Shown: in pieces, positions 1-5,485 of the stretch
How positions within the stretch are numbered: the stretch's first letter is position 1
How the letters are laid out: the number at the start of each line of letters is the position of its first letter
Origin: Casp-actino8 sp965659595
GTDB taxonomy: Bacteria; Actinomycetota; Acidimicrobiia; Acidimicrobiales; Ilumatobacteraceae
Length of the DNA stretch: 11,246 bases
NCBI GenBank assembly: GCA_965659595.1
Contig: CBFHWN010000065.1
Span: 1 to 11,246, forward strand
Direction: 5' to 3'
Position numbers and translations under genes: made by a program
Notes under the pieces: model-generated
The model's database searches: none
Seen by the model: the letters and a program-made list of their open reading frames with translations, nothing else
What the model was told of the DNA's origin: nothing

Positions 1-769
1 CACCCTCACCGGCTTCGTCGTGGGTTCGGGTCTCGGTGTGGCGGGCGCAGGCTTCTGGACCGGTGACGGCCCAGGCTTCGTGAAGTTCGCCGATCCGTTC
101 TCGTTCACTCAGAAATACGGGTCGGTCGGCGGAACCATCGCCGTGCTCGCTCTGCTCGGCGTCGTCGCCCTCATCGCCGAGGCGATCATCCGCCGTCGAC
201 GCCCACCCCGCATCGAACTACCGCCGACGGCCTCCGGATGGGCGCGCATCCTCCGTGGATCATGGCCACTGTGGGTGGGCGCTATCGCTCTAGCAGTGTT
301 GAACATCGGCGTGCTGTTGGTGACGGGCCGTCCGTGGGGAGTCACCTCCGCGTTCCGAACCTGGGCGTCGAAGATCATGGACGGTGTCGGCATCGACGTC
401 GCCTCGTGGTCGTACTGGACCGATCGACCGGGACTACAGGAATCGCTTTTCACCGACAACACCACGGTGGCCAACTTCGGCATCATCGTCGGCGCACTCA
501 CGGCGTCAGCTGCTGCGGGAGGATTCGCCCTCGTTCGTCGCGTTCCCCGACGCCACATCGTGGCTGGTCTCGTGGGCGGCGCGATGATGGGTTACGGCGC
601 GACGTTCGCCGCCGGATGCAACATCGGCGCCTACTTCTCGGGCATCGCCTCGGGTAGTGCTCATGGCTTGATCTGGGCGGCTTTCGCGCTCGTAGGTACG
701 TGGGTGGGTCTGAAGGCCCGACCTCTGTTCGGATTGAACGTTCCCAAACCGAGCGACTCGGTCTGTTGA
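1..769 (+). CDS. YeeE/YedE-family sulfur-compound transporter, C-terminal part
   Basis: This is a membrane protein cut by the left edge. The open frame enters at position 2, so the GTG at 20 is probably not the real start; about 255 residues are visible. Hydrophobic segments are spread through the piece, around nucleotides 125-190, 260-325, 470-530 and 560-710. The glycine-rich segment near 590-660 contains AAGCNIGAYFSG followed by SGSAHG. This matches the conserved Cys-containing second-half motif of the YeeE/YedE family, in which pore-lining cysteines relay thiosulfate or related sulfur species inward (TsuA is the characterised member). The Cys is encoded at 617-619. The protein ends with a single cysteine just before TGA. 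No TusA-like sulfur carrier is visible; one could lie off the left edge. It converges on the FtsH-like gene. The family is fairly sure, the substrate is not. Confidence 0.85.
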   Translation, partial: TLTGFVVGSGLGVAGAGFWTGDGPGFVKFADPFSFTQKYGSVGGTIAVLALLGVVALIAEAIIRRRRPPRIELPPTASGWARILRGSWPLWVGAIALAVLNIGVLLVTGRPWGVTSAFRTWASKIMDGVGIDVASWSYWTDRPGLQESLFTDNTTVANFGIIVGALTASAAAGGFALVRRVPRRHIVAGLVGGAMMGYGATFAAGCNIGAYFSGIASGSAHGLIWAAFALVGTWVGLKARPLFGLNVPKPSDSVC

Positions 770-785
770 ATCAGGGCGCGACGGA

Positions 786-2345
786 TCAGGCGCGCTGGCG
801 GCGACGCATCATCGACGCCAGCGCCTTGACCCGCGGTCGGAAGCGCCGAGCTGGCTGACGCTTCGGAATCACCACGGGCTCCACTGACTTGGTCACCGTC
901 TCACGTCGGGCGATCCGACGGCGGGGACGACCACCGACGATCGACTCGATGCGGTCGAGATCGAGTCGCTCCTCGACCATGAGGGCTTCGGCCATGGCTT
1001 CGAGGGCGCCGATGTGCTCGGTGAGGATCGTGCGAGCCGCTGCGTGAGCCTCGTCGAGAATCGACGCGACGGAATCCTGGGTCCAGGCATCGGGGCCCGA
1101 CACCATCGACGGACGACGACTCATGAGCGAGCCCGACATGCCGTAAGTGGTGGCCATCTGAGTGGCTAGTTCGGTGGCCCGCGCCAGATCGGACGCGGCT
1201 CCCTGAGTACACGAACCACCCATCAACTTCTCTTCGGCCACTCGTCCACCGAGAGCCACCACCAACTGGGCGAAGGCCGCTTCTTTGGTGAGGAAGATGC
1301 GATCGTCGTTCTCGAACCAGGTGACGCCGGCCGCCGGACCTCGCGGGACGACGGTGACCGCCACCGGATCGGCAGCGTCCTCTTGCACGAATCCGCAGAT
1401 TGCGTGACCGGCCTCGTGCCACGCAGTGATGCGTCGGTCGGATTCCGACACGGTCATCGAACGTCGCGGGCGGCCGAGGGCCACGAATTCGACGGCTGCC
1501 GAGAAACACGTCTGATCGATGTCACGCCGTTCGAGTCGCACGGCCTCCAAGGCGGCTTCGTTGCAGACCCGAGCCAGATCGGCGCCCGACATGCCCGCGG
1601 TGCGAGCCGCAACCGCGTCGAGATCGACGTCGGCACACAACGGTTTGCTCGCTGCATGAACTTTCAAGATGGCCGAGCGTCCGTTGCGATCGGGCAACGG
1701 CACCTCGATCCGACGTTCGAGTCGACCTGGACGAAGAATGGCCTTGTCGAGAACGTCGGCGCGGTTGGTGGCAGCAATGGTGATGACGTTCGACTTGTTG
1801 AAGCCGTCGAGTTCGGTGAGTAACGAGATGAGGGTGTTCTCGTGTTCGATCGGTCCGCCCGGTGTTCCGTTCTCGCGATCGTTCATCGCGCGTGCCCGAG
1901 CGATGGCGTCGATTTCGTCGATGAACACGATGGCCGCCTTGTGCGACCGAGCCGACTCGTACAACTCGCGTACTCGCTTGGCTCCGACGCCGACGTACAT
2001 CTCGACGAAGTCGGTCGCCGAGGCGGCGATGAACGGAACCGATGCTTCGGCAGCCACCGCGCGAGCCAGCAACGTCTTGCCGGTTCCGGGCGGACCGACC
2101 AACAACGCACCTTTGGGCGGCGTGGCACCGAGACGTTCGAACTTCTCGGGATCGCGTAGAAAGTCGACGAGTTCACGAAGATCGGCGACCGCTTCGTCGC
2201 ATCCGGCCACCGAATCGAATCCCGAACCGCGGTCGGGAACGACACGCTTCGGTGCCCGAGCCCGCTTCTCGCGCCAGCGGCCGATGGCGAGAAGGAGCAC
2301 GATGACTCCTCCGACGATCAACCAGTTGCGGACGGTGGGCGACAT
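786..2345 (-). CDS. Short FtsH-like membrane-anchored AAA protease (peptidase M41)
   Basis: A 519-residue ATP-dependent zinc protease that would unfold and degrade membrane or cytosolic proteins at the inner face of the membrane. One transmembrane helix lies at residues 8-21. The AAA domain follows directly, with Walker A GPPGTGKT (84-91), pore loop YVGVGA (117-122), Walker B IVFIDEID (139-146) and a second region of homology with arginine fingers near R205 and R208. The M41 domain has HEAGH (310-314) and the expected third zinc ligand D386 in GAASDLARAT. All catalytic residues look intact. FtsH proteins are usually 600-700 residues with two helices around an extracytoplasmic domain; here the second helix and that domain are absent. 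The tail (about 472-519) is rich in Arg/Lys. The ATG has a -10-like TACCGT 8 nt upstream and no Shine-Dalgarno. It probably also receives read-through from the LLM gene, 85 bp upstream. It is likely a paralogue, not the main housekeeping FtsH. Confidence 0.9.
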   Translation of the reverse strand: MSPTVRNWLIVGGVIVLLLAIGRWREKRARAPKRVVPDRGSGFDSVAGCDEAVADLRELVDFLRDPEKFERLGATPPKGALLVGPPGTGKTLLARAVAAEASVPFIAASATDFVEMYVGVGAKRVRELYESARSHKAAIVFIDEIDAIARARAMNDRENGTPGGPIEHENTLISLLTELDGFNKSNVITIAATNRADVLDKAILRPGRLERRIEVPLPDRNGRSAILKVHAASKPLCADVDLDAVAARTAGMSGADLARVCNEAALEAVRLERRDIDQTCFSAAVEFVALGRPRRSMTVSESDRRITAWHEAGHAICGFVQEDAADPVAVTVVPRGPAAGVTWFENDDRIFLTKEAAFAQLVVALGGRVAEEKLMGGSCTQGAASDLARATELATQMATTYGMSGSLMSRRPSMVSGPDAWTQDSVASILDEAHAAARTILTEHIGALEAMAEALMVEERLDLDRIESIVGGRPRRRIARRETVTKSVEPVVIPKRQPARRFRPRVKALASMMRRRQRA

Positions 2346-2353
2346 GGAGCCAA

Positions 2354-2359
2354 ACGGTA
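2354..2359 (-). promoter_or_regulatory. -10-like element of the FtsH-like gene
   Basis: Reading on the minus strand, TACCGT (TANNNT type) ends 8 nt before the ATG at 2345. This would give a leader of about 0-2 nt. No Shine-Dalgarno lies in front of the ATG, and I see no convincing -35. Confidence 0.45.
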
Positions 2360-2430
2360 CGAGCGATGCGACCGAAATCGGCCAGGAGTTTCGTGAATGG
2401 CGTGTGAAGCGACCGGCGGGAGGTGCCGAT

Positions 2431-3396
2431 TCAGCCGAAGGCTCGAGACGCCGTTTTGGCGAGAAGGGCGACTCGACCTGGGATGTGTCCGTTCACCGGG
2501 AGGCTGAGACTGAGCCCGTCGAGGCCGGCGCCGACGAGTTCGGCCAGTGCCACCCCGACCGTGTCGGGGTCGCCGAAGACGAGCCGGCCACGCATCCCGT
2601 CGACCACTTGCTCGTTCCATCCCTTGATGGCTGCCATGGCTTTTACGTCGGCTTCCGCTTCGGCGGTCGTCGGAGCGATCACACATGAGACGTTCAGCGA
2701 CACCGAGACTTCGGCACGGTTGCGACCTTCGTTCGCACAGTGTTCGTCGAGAACGGCAAGCTTGCGCGCGACGTCGGACGCTTGCGTGAGTCCGACCAGA
2801 TTCGATTCATCGGCGTACTTGGCGACGAATCGAAGTGTCTTCTTCTCTCCCCCTCCACCGATCAGGATCGGGATGCGCGAGACCGGCGCCGGCGAATTGA
2901 CCGCATCGGTGACCGAATAGTGACGACCACTGAACGACACCTTCTCGTTCCGCAACATCGGTCCGATGATCTGCAGCGCCTCCTCGAGTTTCTGGAAGCG
3001 GTCGGTGAAGGTTCCGAATTCGAAACCGAGCGACTGATGTTCGAGCTCGAACCATCCGGCTCCGATACCCAATGTCGCACGCCCGTTCGACGCATGATCG
3101 AGCGCAGTGACCGCCTTGGCAAGAAGCGTGGGATTCCGATACGTGTTACCGGTGACCATGGTCGCAAGGCGAACCTTCGATGTGTGTGCGGCGAGCGCGC
3201 CGAGCAACGTGTACGCCTCGAACATCGGTTCTTCGGGTCGACCGATCATGGGCAACTGATAGAAGTGATCCATGACCGTGATGCGGTCGAATCCACTCGC
3301 CTCGGCCTCTTTCGCCTGAGCCACCACGAGTGGAAATGGTGAAGCCGATCCGCTGACGTAGGTGAAGTTCGGAATGTGGTAGCTGAGGCGAGACAT
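2431..3396 (-). CDS. LLM-class F420-dependent oxidoreductase (luciferase-like)
   Basis: A 321-residue TIM-barrel protein of the bacterial luciferase-like monooxygenase superfamily. These cytosolic enzymes reduce or oxidise substrates with a deazaflavin or flavin; in actinobacteria this branch usually uses F420. Supporting motifs in order: VMDHFYQLP near residues 41-49, the helix-strand run ending in LATMVTGNTYRNP (77-89), ALDHASNGRATLGIGAGW (98-115), and IPILIGGGGEKKTLRF in the second half. Length and motif order match the F420-dependent group. The physiological substrate cannot be read from the sequence. The ATG at 3396 follows the upstream gene's TGA by a single base, implying co-transcription and probable translational coupling. 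A TAGGGT hexamer ending 6 nt upstream of the ATG could also drive it separately as a leaderless message. Confidence 0.9.
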   Translation of the reverse strand: MSRLSYHIPNFTYVSGSASPFPLVVAQAKEAEASGFDRITVMDHFYQLPMIGRPEEPMFEAYTLLGALAAHTSKVRLATMVTGNTYRNPTLLAKAVTALDHASNGRATLGIGAGWFELEHQSLGFEFGTFTDRFQKLEEALQIIGPMLRNEKVSFSGRHYSVTDAVNSPAPVSRIPILIGGGGEKKTLRFVAKYADESNLVGLTQASDVARKLAVLDEHCANEGRNRAEVSVSLNVSCVIAPTTAEAEADVKAMAAIKGWNEQVVDGMRGRLVFGDPDTVGVALAELVGAGLDGLSLSLPVNGHIPGRVALLAKTASRAFG

Positions 3397-3397
3397 G

Positions 3398-3904
3398 TCA
3401 GGACCCTACGAGTCGAGACAGCCTTTCCTCCACTTCGGCGATGTCGTCGGGAGCAGCGGTCACGTAGACGCGGAGCTGTGGCTTGGACGACGACAGCAGC
3501 CAGCGGCCCTCCATCGACTTCTTGTCCTCCACCGACTCGACTGTCATCATCTGCGCCGTTCGCGTCGCCTGTTGCAGTCTCTGGTCCTCGGGGATCCCAG
3601 CCAGTTCAGCGATCCGCTGGGCATAGGCGCACACCCGCTTCGACATCATCTTGTCGACAAGGAGGTCGCCAATGGCTGCTCCGAGCTCATTGGCGAAGTG
3701 GTTTCCCTCGAAGTACCTCACATCGAGCAACTCACGGTCCGGGCGTTCGAAGCCATCGGTCGGCAGGAGGGGGTAGCGCACCCAACGACTCGTGCCCCCG
3801 AGACCCAGCCCGAGATCGTGAAGTGCGATCACGTCCCCGATTCGTTCGAGCGCGACACAACGCAGATTCGACCACCAGTGCGTATGTGAAGTCCCCAACA
3901 ACAC
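3398..3904 (-). CDS. Hypothetical protein coupled to the LLM oxidoreductase
   Basis: A 168-residue, probably cytosolic protein that I do not recognise. It has no signal peptide or membrane segment. Visible features are a Trp/His-rich N-terminus (residues 7-11), a glycine-rich stretch LGLGLGG (31-37), a central acidic/aromatic part around RYFEGNHFANELG (63-75), and a C-terminal helix rich in Glu/Asp (152-165). The letters HTH at 7-9 are residues, not a helix-turn-helix. The GTG start at 3904 is supported by TACAGT ending exactly 6 nt upstream, which puts the transcription start on the GTG. Its stop is separated by one base from the LLM start, so the two genes form one operon. It may be a partner or accessory of the oxidoreductase; that is inference from position only. 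The frame is open throughout and not explained as a shadow, because no gene lies on the other strand. Confidence 0.72.
   Translation of the reverse strand: MLLGTSHTHWWSNLRCVALERIGDVIALHDLGLGLGGTSRWVRYPLLPTDGFERPDRELLDVRYFEGNHFANELGAAIGDLLVDKMMSKRVCAYAQRIAELAGIPEDQRLQQATRTAQMMTVESVEDKKSMEGRWLLSSSKPQLRVYVTAAPDDIAEVEERLSRLVGS
3403..3408 (-). promoter_or_regulatory. Possible internal -10 element before the LLM gene
   Basis: On the minus strand TAGGGT ends 6 nt before the ATG at 3396, at -12 to -7 if transcription starts on the ATG. It lies inside the last codons of the upstream gene, so it would be an internal leaderless promoter in addition to operon transcription. A chance match is possible. 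Confidence 0.35.
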
Positions 3905-3910
3905 GTGCCC

Positions 3911-3916
3911 ACTGTA
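3911..3916 (-). promoter_or_regulatory. -10 element of the 168-residue protein gene
   Basis: On the minus strand TACAGT ends 6 nt before the GTG start at 3904, so it occupies -12 to -7 if transcription begins on the start codon. No Shine-Dalgarno is present. This is the main evidence for the GTG start. Confidence 0.55.
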
Positions 3917-3925
3917 CCCGTTGGC

Positions 3926-3958
3926 CGTTCATTGATCAGCCGAGTTCGTTCATTGCTC
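3926..3958 (+). repeat. Direct repeat CGTTCATTG x2, 21-bp period
   Basis: CGTTCATTG occurs at 3926-3934 and again at 3947-3955, exactly 21 bp apart, or two helical turns. With the next three bases (ATC versus CTC) the copies match at 11 of 12 positions. The first copy sits near the -35 zone of the minus-strand promoter. Same-face spacing of two copies is the usual layout of a regulator operator. The regulator is unknown. Confidence 0.45.
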
Positions 3959-3981
3959 GATCGATCCCCTTTCCCCAAGAC

Positions 3982-3997
3982 CGGTACGTTCGTACGG
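3982..3997. repeat. Inverted repeat overlapping the lipoprotein -10
   Basis: CGGTACG-TT-CGTACGG: the inner 5-bp arms (3984-3988 and 3991-3995) are perfect around a TT centre. One further pair matches beyond a single mismatch. The right arm overlaps the -10 hexamer, so a protein bound here would be expected to block the promoter. It is short, and chance cannot be excluded. Confidence 0.35.
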
Positions 3998-3998
3998 T
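3993..3998 (+). promoter_or_regulatory. -10 element of the lipoprotein gene (leaderless)
   Basis: TACGGT ends 6 nt before the ATG at 4005, giving -12 to -7 if the transcript starts on the ATG. No Shine-Dalgarno lies upstream of this ATG. Confidence 0.55.
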
Positions 3999-4004
3999 CG
4001 AGCC

Positions 4005-4568
4005 ATGCCTCGCCTACCTCTCCTCCCCGTCGCTCTGGCCTCGACTCTGCTGATGATCGCCGGATGCGGCGACGATGTCGATTCGACGTCCGGCAACTCG
4101 ACACCGGCGACTCCAGTGAGTTCCGCCGAAGATGGTGAATCGTTCGATCGGACCCGACAAATCGTTCTCGAGAACCCGGTGTCGGACGGCTTCGAAACCG
4201 TCACGGCTCTCGCTCATATCTGCGAATCGGGTGACTCCTCGTGTCCTGACGGCTCGGAGGAGGTGATCGTCCTAGCGTCGTACCGCTTCTCACCCGGGCG
4301 CATCTACGTCCACGATCCCGAGATGACCCTCGTTCCCCCGGATGACTGCCTCCGCGACGACATCCGCTGTCGACTCAGCGTCTCTCACTGCGAGTACCCG
4401 GACTTTTCGACCCAAATGGAAGCTCAGCACTGCGTTCCGCCGCCCACCCCCATCGACGCATCCTCCAGCGGAACCGGCCAGTGCAACGAAAGCACGGCCG
4501 ACTACAGCCACCACATCGACTTCGCCTGTCTCACCAGCATGTCGAGCGTCGAAGAAGGAGACTCCTGA
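4005..4568 (+). CDS. Cysteine-rich lipoprotein, unknown function
   Basis: A 187-residue exported protein. Residues 1-20 are a lipoprotein signal peptide with lipobox IAGC, so Cys21 would be lipidated and the protein anchored on the outer face of the membrane. Residues 22-47 are a Ser/Thr/Asp/Glu-rich linker. The remaining domain carries eight further cysteines (73, 80, 115, 122, 129, 143, 160, 175), an even number that would suit four disulfides outside the cell. The densest part is residues 115-143. I recognise no family. The ATG at 4005 is set by the signal peptide and the -10 hexamer at -12. The TGA overlaps the next ATG (TGATG), and the gene's last codons carry the next gene's ribosome-binding site, so the two proteins are made together and may act as partners. 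Confidence is high that it is a lipoprotein gene and low for any function. Confidence 0.82.
   Translation: MPRLPLLPVALASTLLMIAGCGDDVDSTSGNSTPATPVSSAEDGESFDRTRQIVLENPVSDGFETVTALAHICESGDSSCPDGSEEVIVLASYRFSPGRIYVHDPEMTLVPPDDCLRDDIRCRLSVSHCEYPDFSTQMEAQHCVPPPTPIDASSSGTGQCNESTADYSHHIDFACLTSMSSVEEGDS
4554..4560 (+). promoter_or_regulatory. Strong Shine-Dalgarno of the secreted partner
   Basis: GAAGGAG lies 7 nt before the ATG at 4568, inside the end of the lipoprotein gene. It is the only clear Shine-Dalgarno at usual spacing among the starts in this window. It fixes this start in place of the longer GTG frame that opens at 4481. Confidence 0.8.
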
Positions 4569-5431
4569 TGAAAACGACAAAGTTCGCCCTCACACTCGTC
4601 GCTCTTGCAACCGTCGCGAGTGTTTCGTTCGGAACGTTCGCATTAGGACCCGACACCACACCTGCGCGGGCCGACACCAGTGATGACGGCGAGGCAGGGA
4701 GCGCCTGCCGAAACGCCGGACACCACGGAGTGTTCAGCAGCACCTCGAATCTCCAGGAGTGCTCGGTGGGCTTTTACGCCTGCATCCGAGACGACTCGGG
4801 CTTCAACGGGTCGATCTCCGGTCTGCCCCCGGGCTCGATGGGGATCATCTTCCAGCCCTGGGGCGCCAACTGGTACCTCACGGGTGGCAACAACGGCTAC
4901 GTCCAGAACGTGTGCAACGGTAGCGCCGGCTCATCGGGCCTGATTGCGATGGTCCCGACCGATGGCCGAACCGGGCTCATCGATTCGCGGCGACCGGGAC
5001 TCGACGTTCGCAGTCTTCCTTTCGATCAGCAGTTGACCTTGATTCAGGACTTCTGCGGCGGAAGGTGCCGGGCGGAATACTTCGCCTATCACGCCAAGTT
5101 CCTGCTCGGTGACGGCAATCCGCAACAGCTCTGGGTGTCTGATCAAAACAACCTTCGACGTGATCAATTCGAGTTCGTCGCCCTCACCTACTACGCGACT
5201 CCCGGTTCGATCTTCTTCGATCGAGGCAAGTTGTCGTCGGGGGGCGGAGTGATCGAAACCCAACAAGGTGCGCCGATGAACGCCAACGGCTACATGTACG
5301 ACATGATCGACACCATTCGCACCGAAGAGCACGACGAATGGTACGAGACCACCCAGGGAATGATTCGCGAGCAGGGTATGCACTCGGGAGTCGAATTGGC
5401 CCTGAACATCATCCGGGTCTTCATTCTCTGA
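4568..5431 (+). CDS. Secreted cysteine-containing protein, unknown function
   Basis: A 287-residue protein with a Sec signal peptide: a basic start MKTTK, a hydrophobic core around 6-27, and a likely cleavage after PARA (A35|D36). The mature part of about 252 residues has six cysteines (47, 65, 72, 116, 163, 167), including a CGGRC pair, suiting three disulfides. Residues 80-130 are Gly/Ser/Asn-rich with aromatic residues. The C-terminal half is more ordinary and globular, with a Tyr/Phe-rich segment (about 200-218) and an acidic stretch near 251-260. There is no sortase motif, C-terminal membrane anchor or wall-binding repeat, so it may be released or held by the coupled lipoprotein. The start is set by the Shine-Dalgarno and the signal peptide. 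It overlaps the lipoprotein stop by one base. I do not recognise a family. Confidence 0.82.
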   Translation: MKTTKFALTLVALATVASVSFGTFALGPDTTPARADTSDDGEAGSACRNAGHHGVFSSTSNLQECSVGFYACIRDDSGFNGSISGLPPGSMGIIFQPWGANWYLTGGNNGYVQNVCNGSAGSSGLIAMVPTDGRTGLIDSRRPGLDVRSLPFDQQLTLIQDFCGGRCRAEYFAYHAKFLLGDGNPQQLWVSDQNNLRRDQFEFVALTYYATPGSIFFDRGKLSSGGGVIETQQGAPMNANGYMYDMIDTIRTEEHDEWYETTQGMIREQGMHSGVELALNIIRVFIL

Positions 5432-5458
5432 CCATCGTCGATCGAGCGACGCGCGGTG

Positions 5459-5480
5459 CGAGACCGGACTCCTAGTCTCG
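5459..5480. repeat. Inverted repeat across the regulator's -10
   Basis: CGAGAC (5459-5464) and GTCTCG (5475-5480) are perfect 6-bp inverted arms around a 10-base centre. The right arm covers the -10 hexamer TAGTCT. It is a candidate operator for the regulator's own gene. The arms are short, so this is tentative. Confidence 0.35.
5473..5478 (+). promoter_or_regulatory. -10 element of the LAL regulator; decides its start
   Basis: TAGTCT ends 7 nt before the GTG at 5486. The alternative GTG at 5456 lies upstream of this element and has no such hexamer in front of it. The spacing is the same as for the sulfatase and CWB2 genes, which favours 5486. Confidence 0.55.
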
Positions 5481-5485
5481 GGGAG

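Larger units (their letters stand above)
3905..4004. promoter_or_regulatory. Divergent promoter region
   Basis: One hundred bases separate the minus-strand GTG (3904) from the plus-strand ATG (4005). The region holds a -10-like hexamer for each direction, a 9-bp direct repeat between them, and an inverted repeat over the plus-strand -10. No open frame of its own looks real. A single bound regulator could affect both operons. Confidence 0.6.

Noticed and set aside
770..785. Terminator between the convergent transporter and protease genes
   Set aside because: Only 16 bp are available and no stem-loop or T-run is visible.
1669..2688. 339-codon plus-strand open frame opposite the FtsH-like gene and running into the LLM gene
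   Set aside because: It is antisense to two genes with intact catalytic motifs. Its translation is low-complexity Arg/Ser-rich, as expected from the opposite strand of GC-rich coding DNA.
3395..4053. Plus-strand open frames opposite the 168-residue gene (to 3889 and to 4053)
   Set aside because: Composition is Arg/Ser/Pro-heavy without domains. The minus-strand frame has a well-placed -10 and one-base coupling to the next gene.
4481..4567. N-terminal extension of the secreted protein from GTG 4481
   Set aside because: The extension is Arg/His-rich and would bury the signal peptide. The strong Shine-Dalgarno and ATG at 4568 give a clean exported protein.
5436..5451. CGTCG/CGACG dyad just after the secreted protein stop as a terminator
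   Set aside because: The stem is only 5 bp, has no T-run, and lies in a region rich in TCGATCG-type self-complementary words, so it is likely chance.
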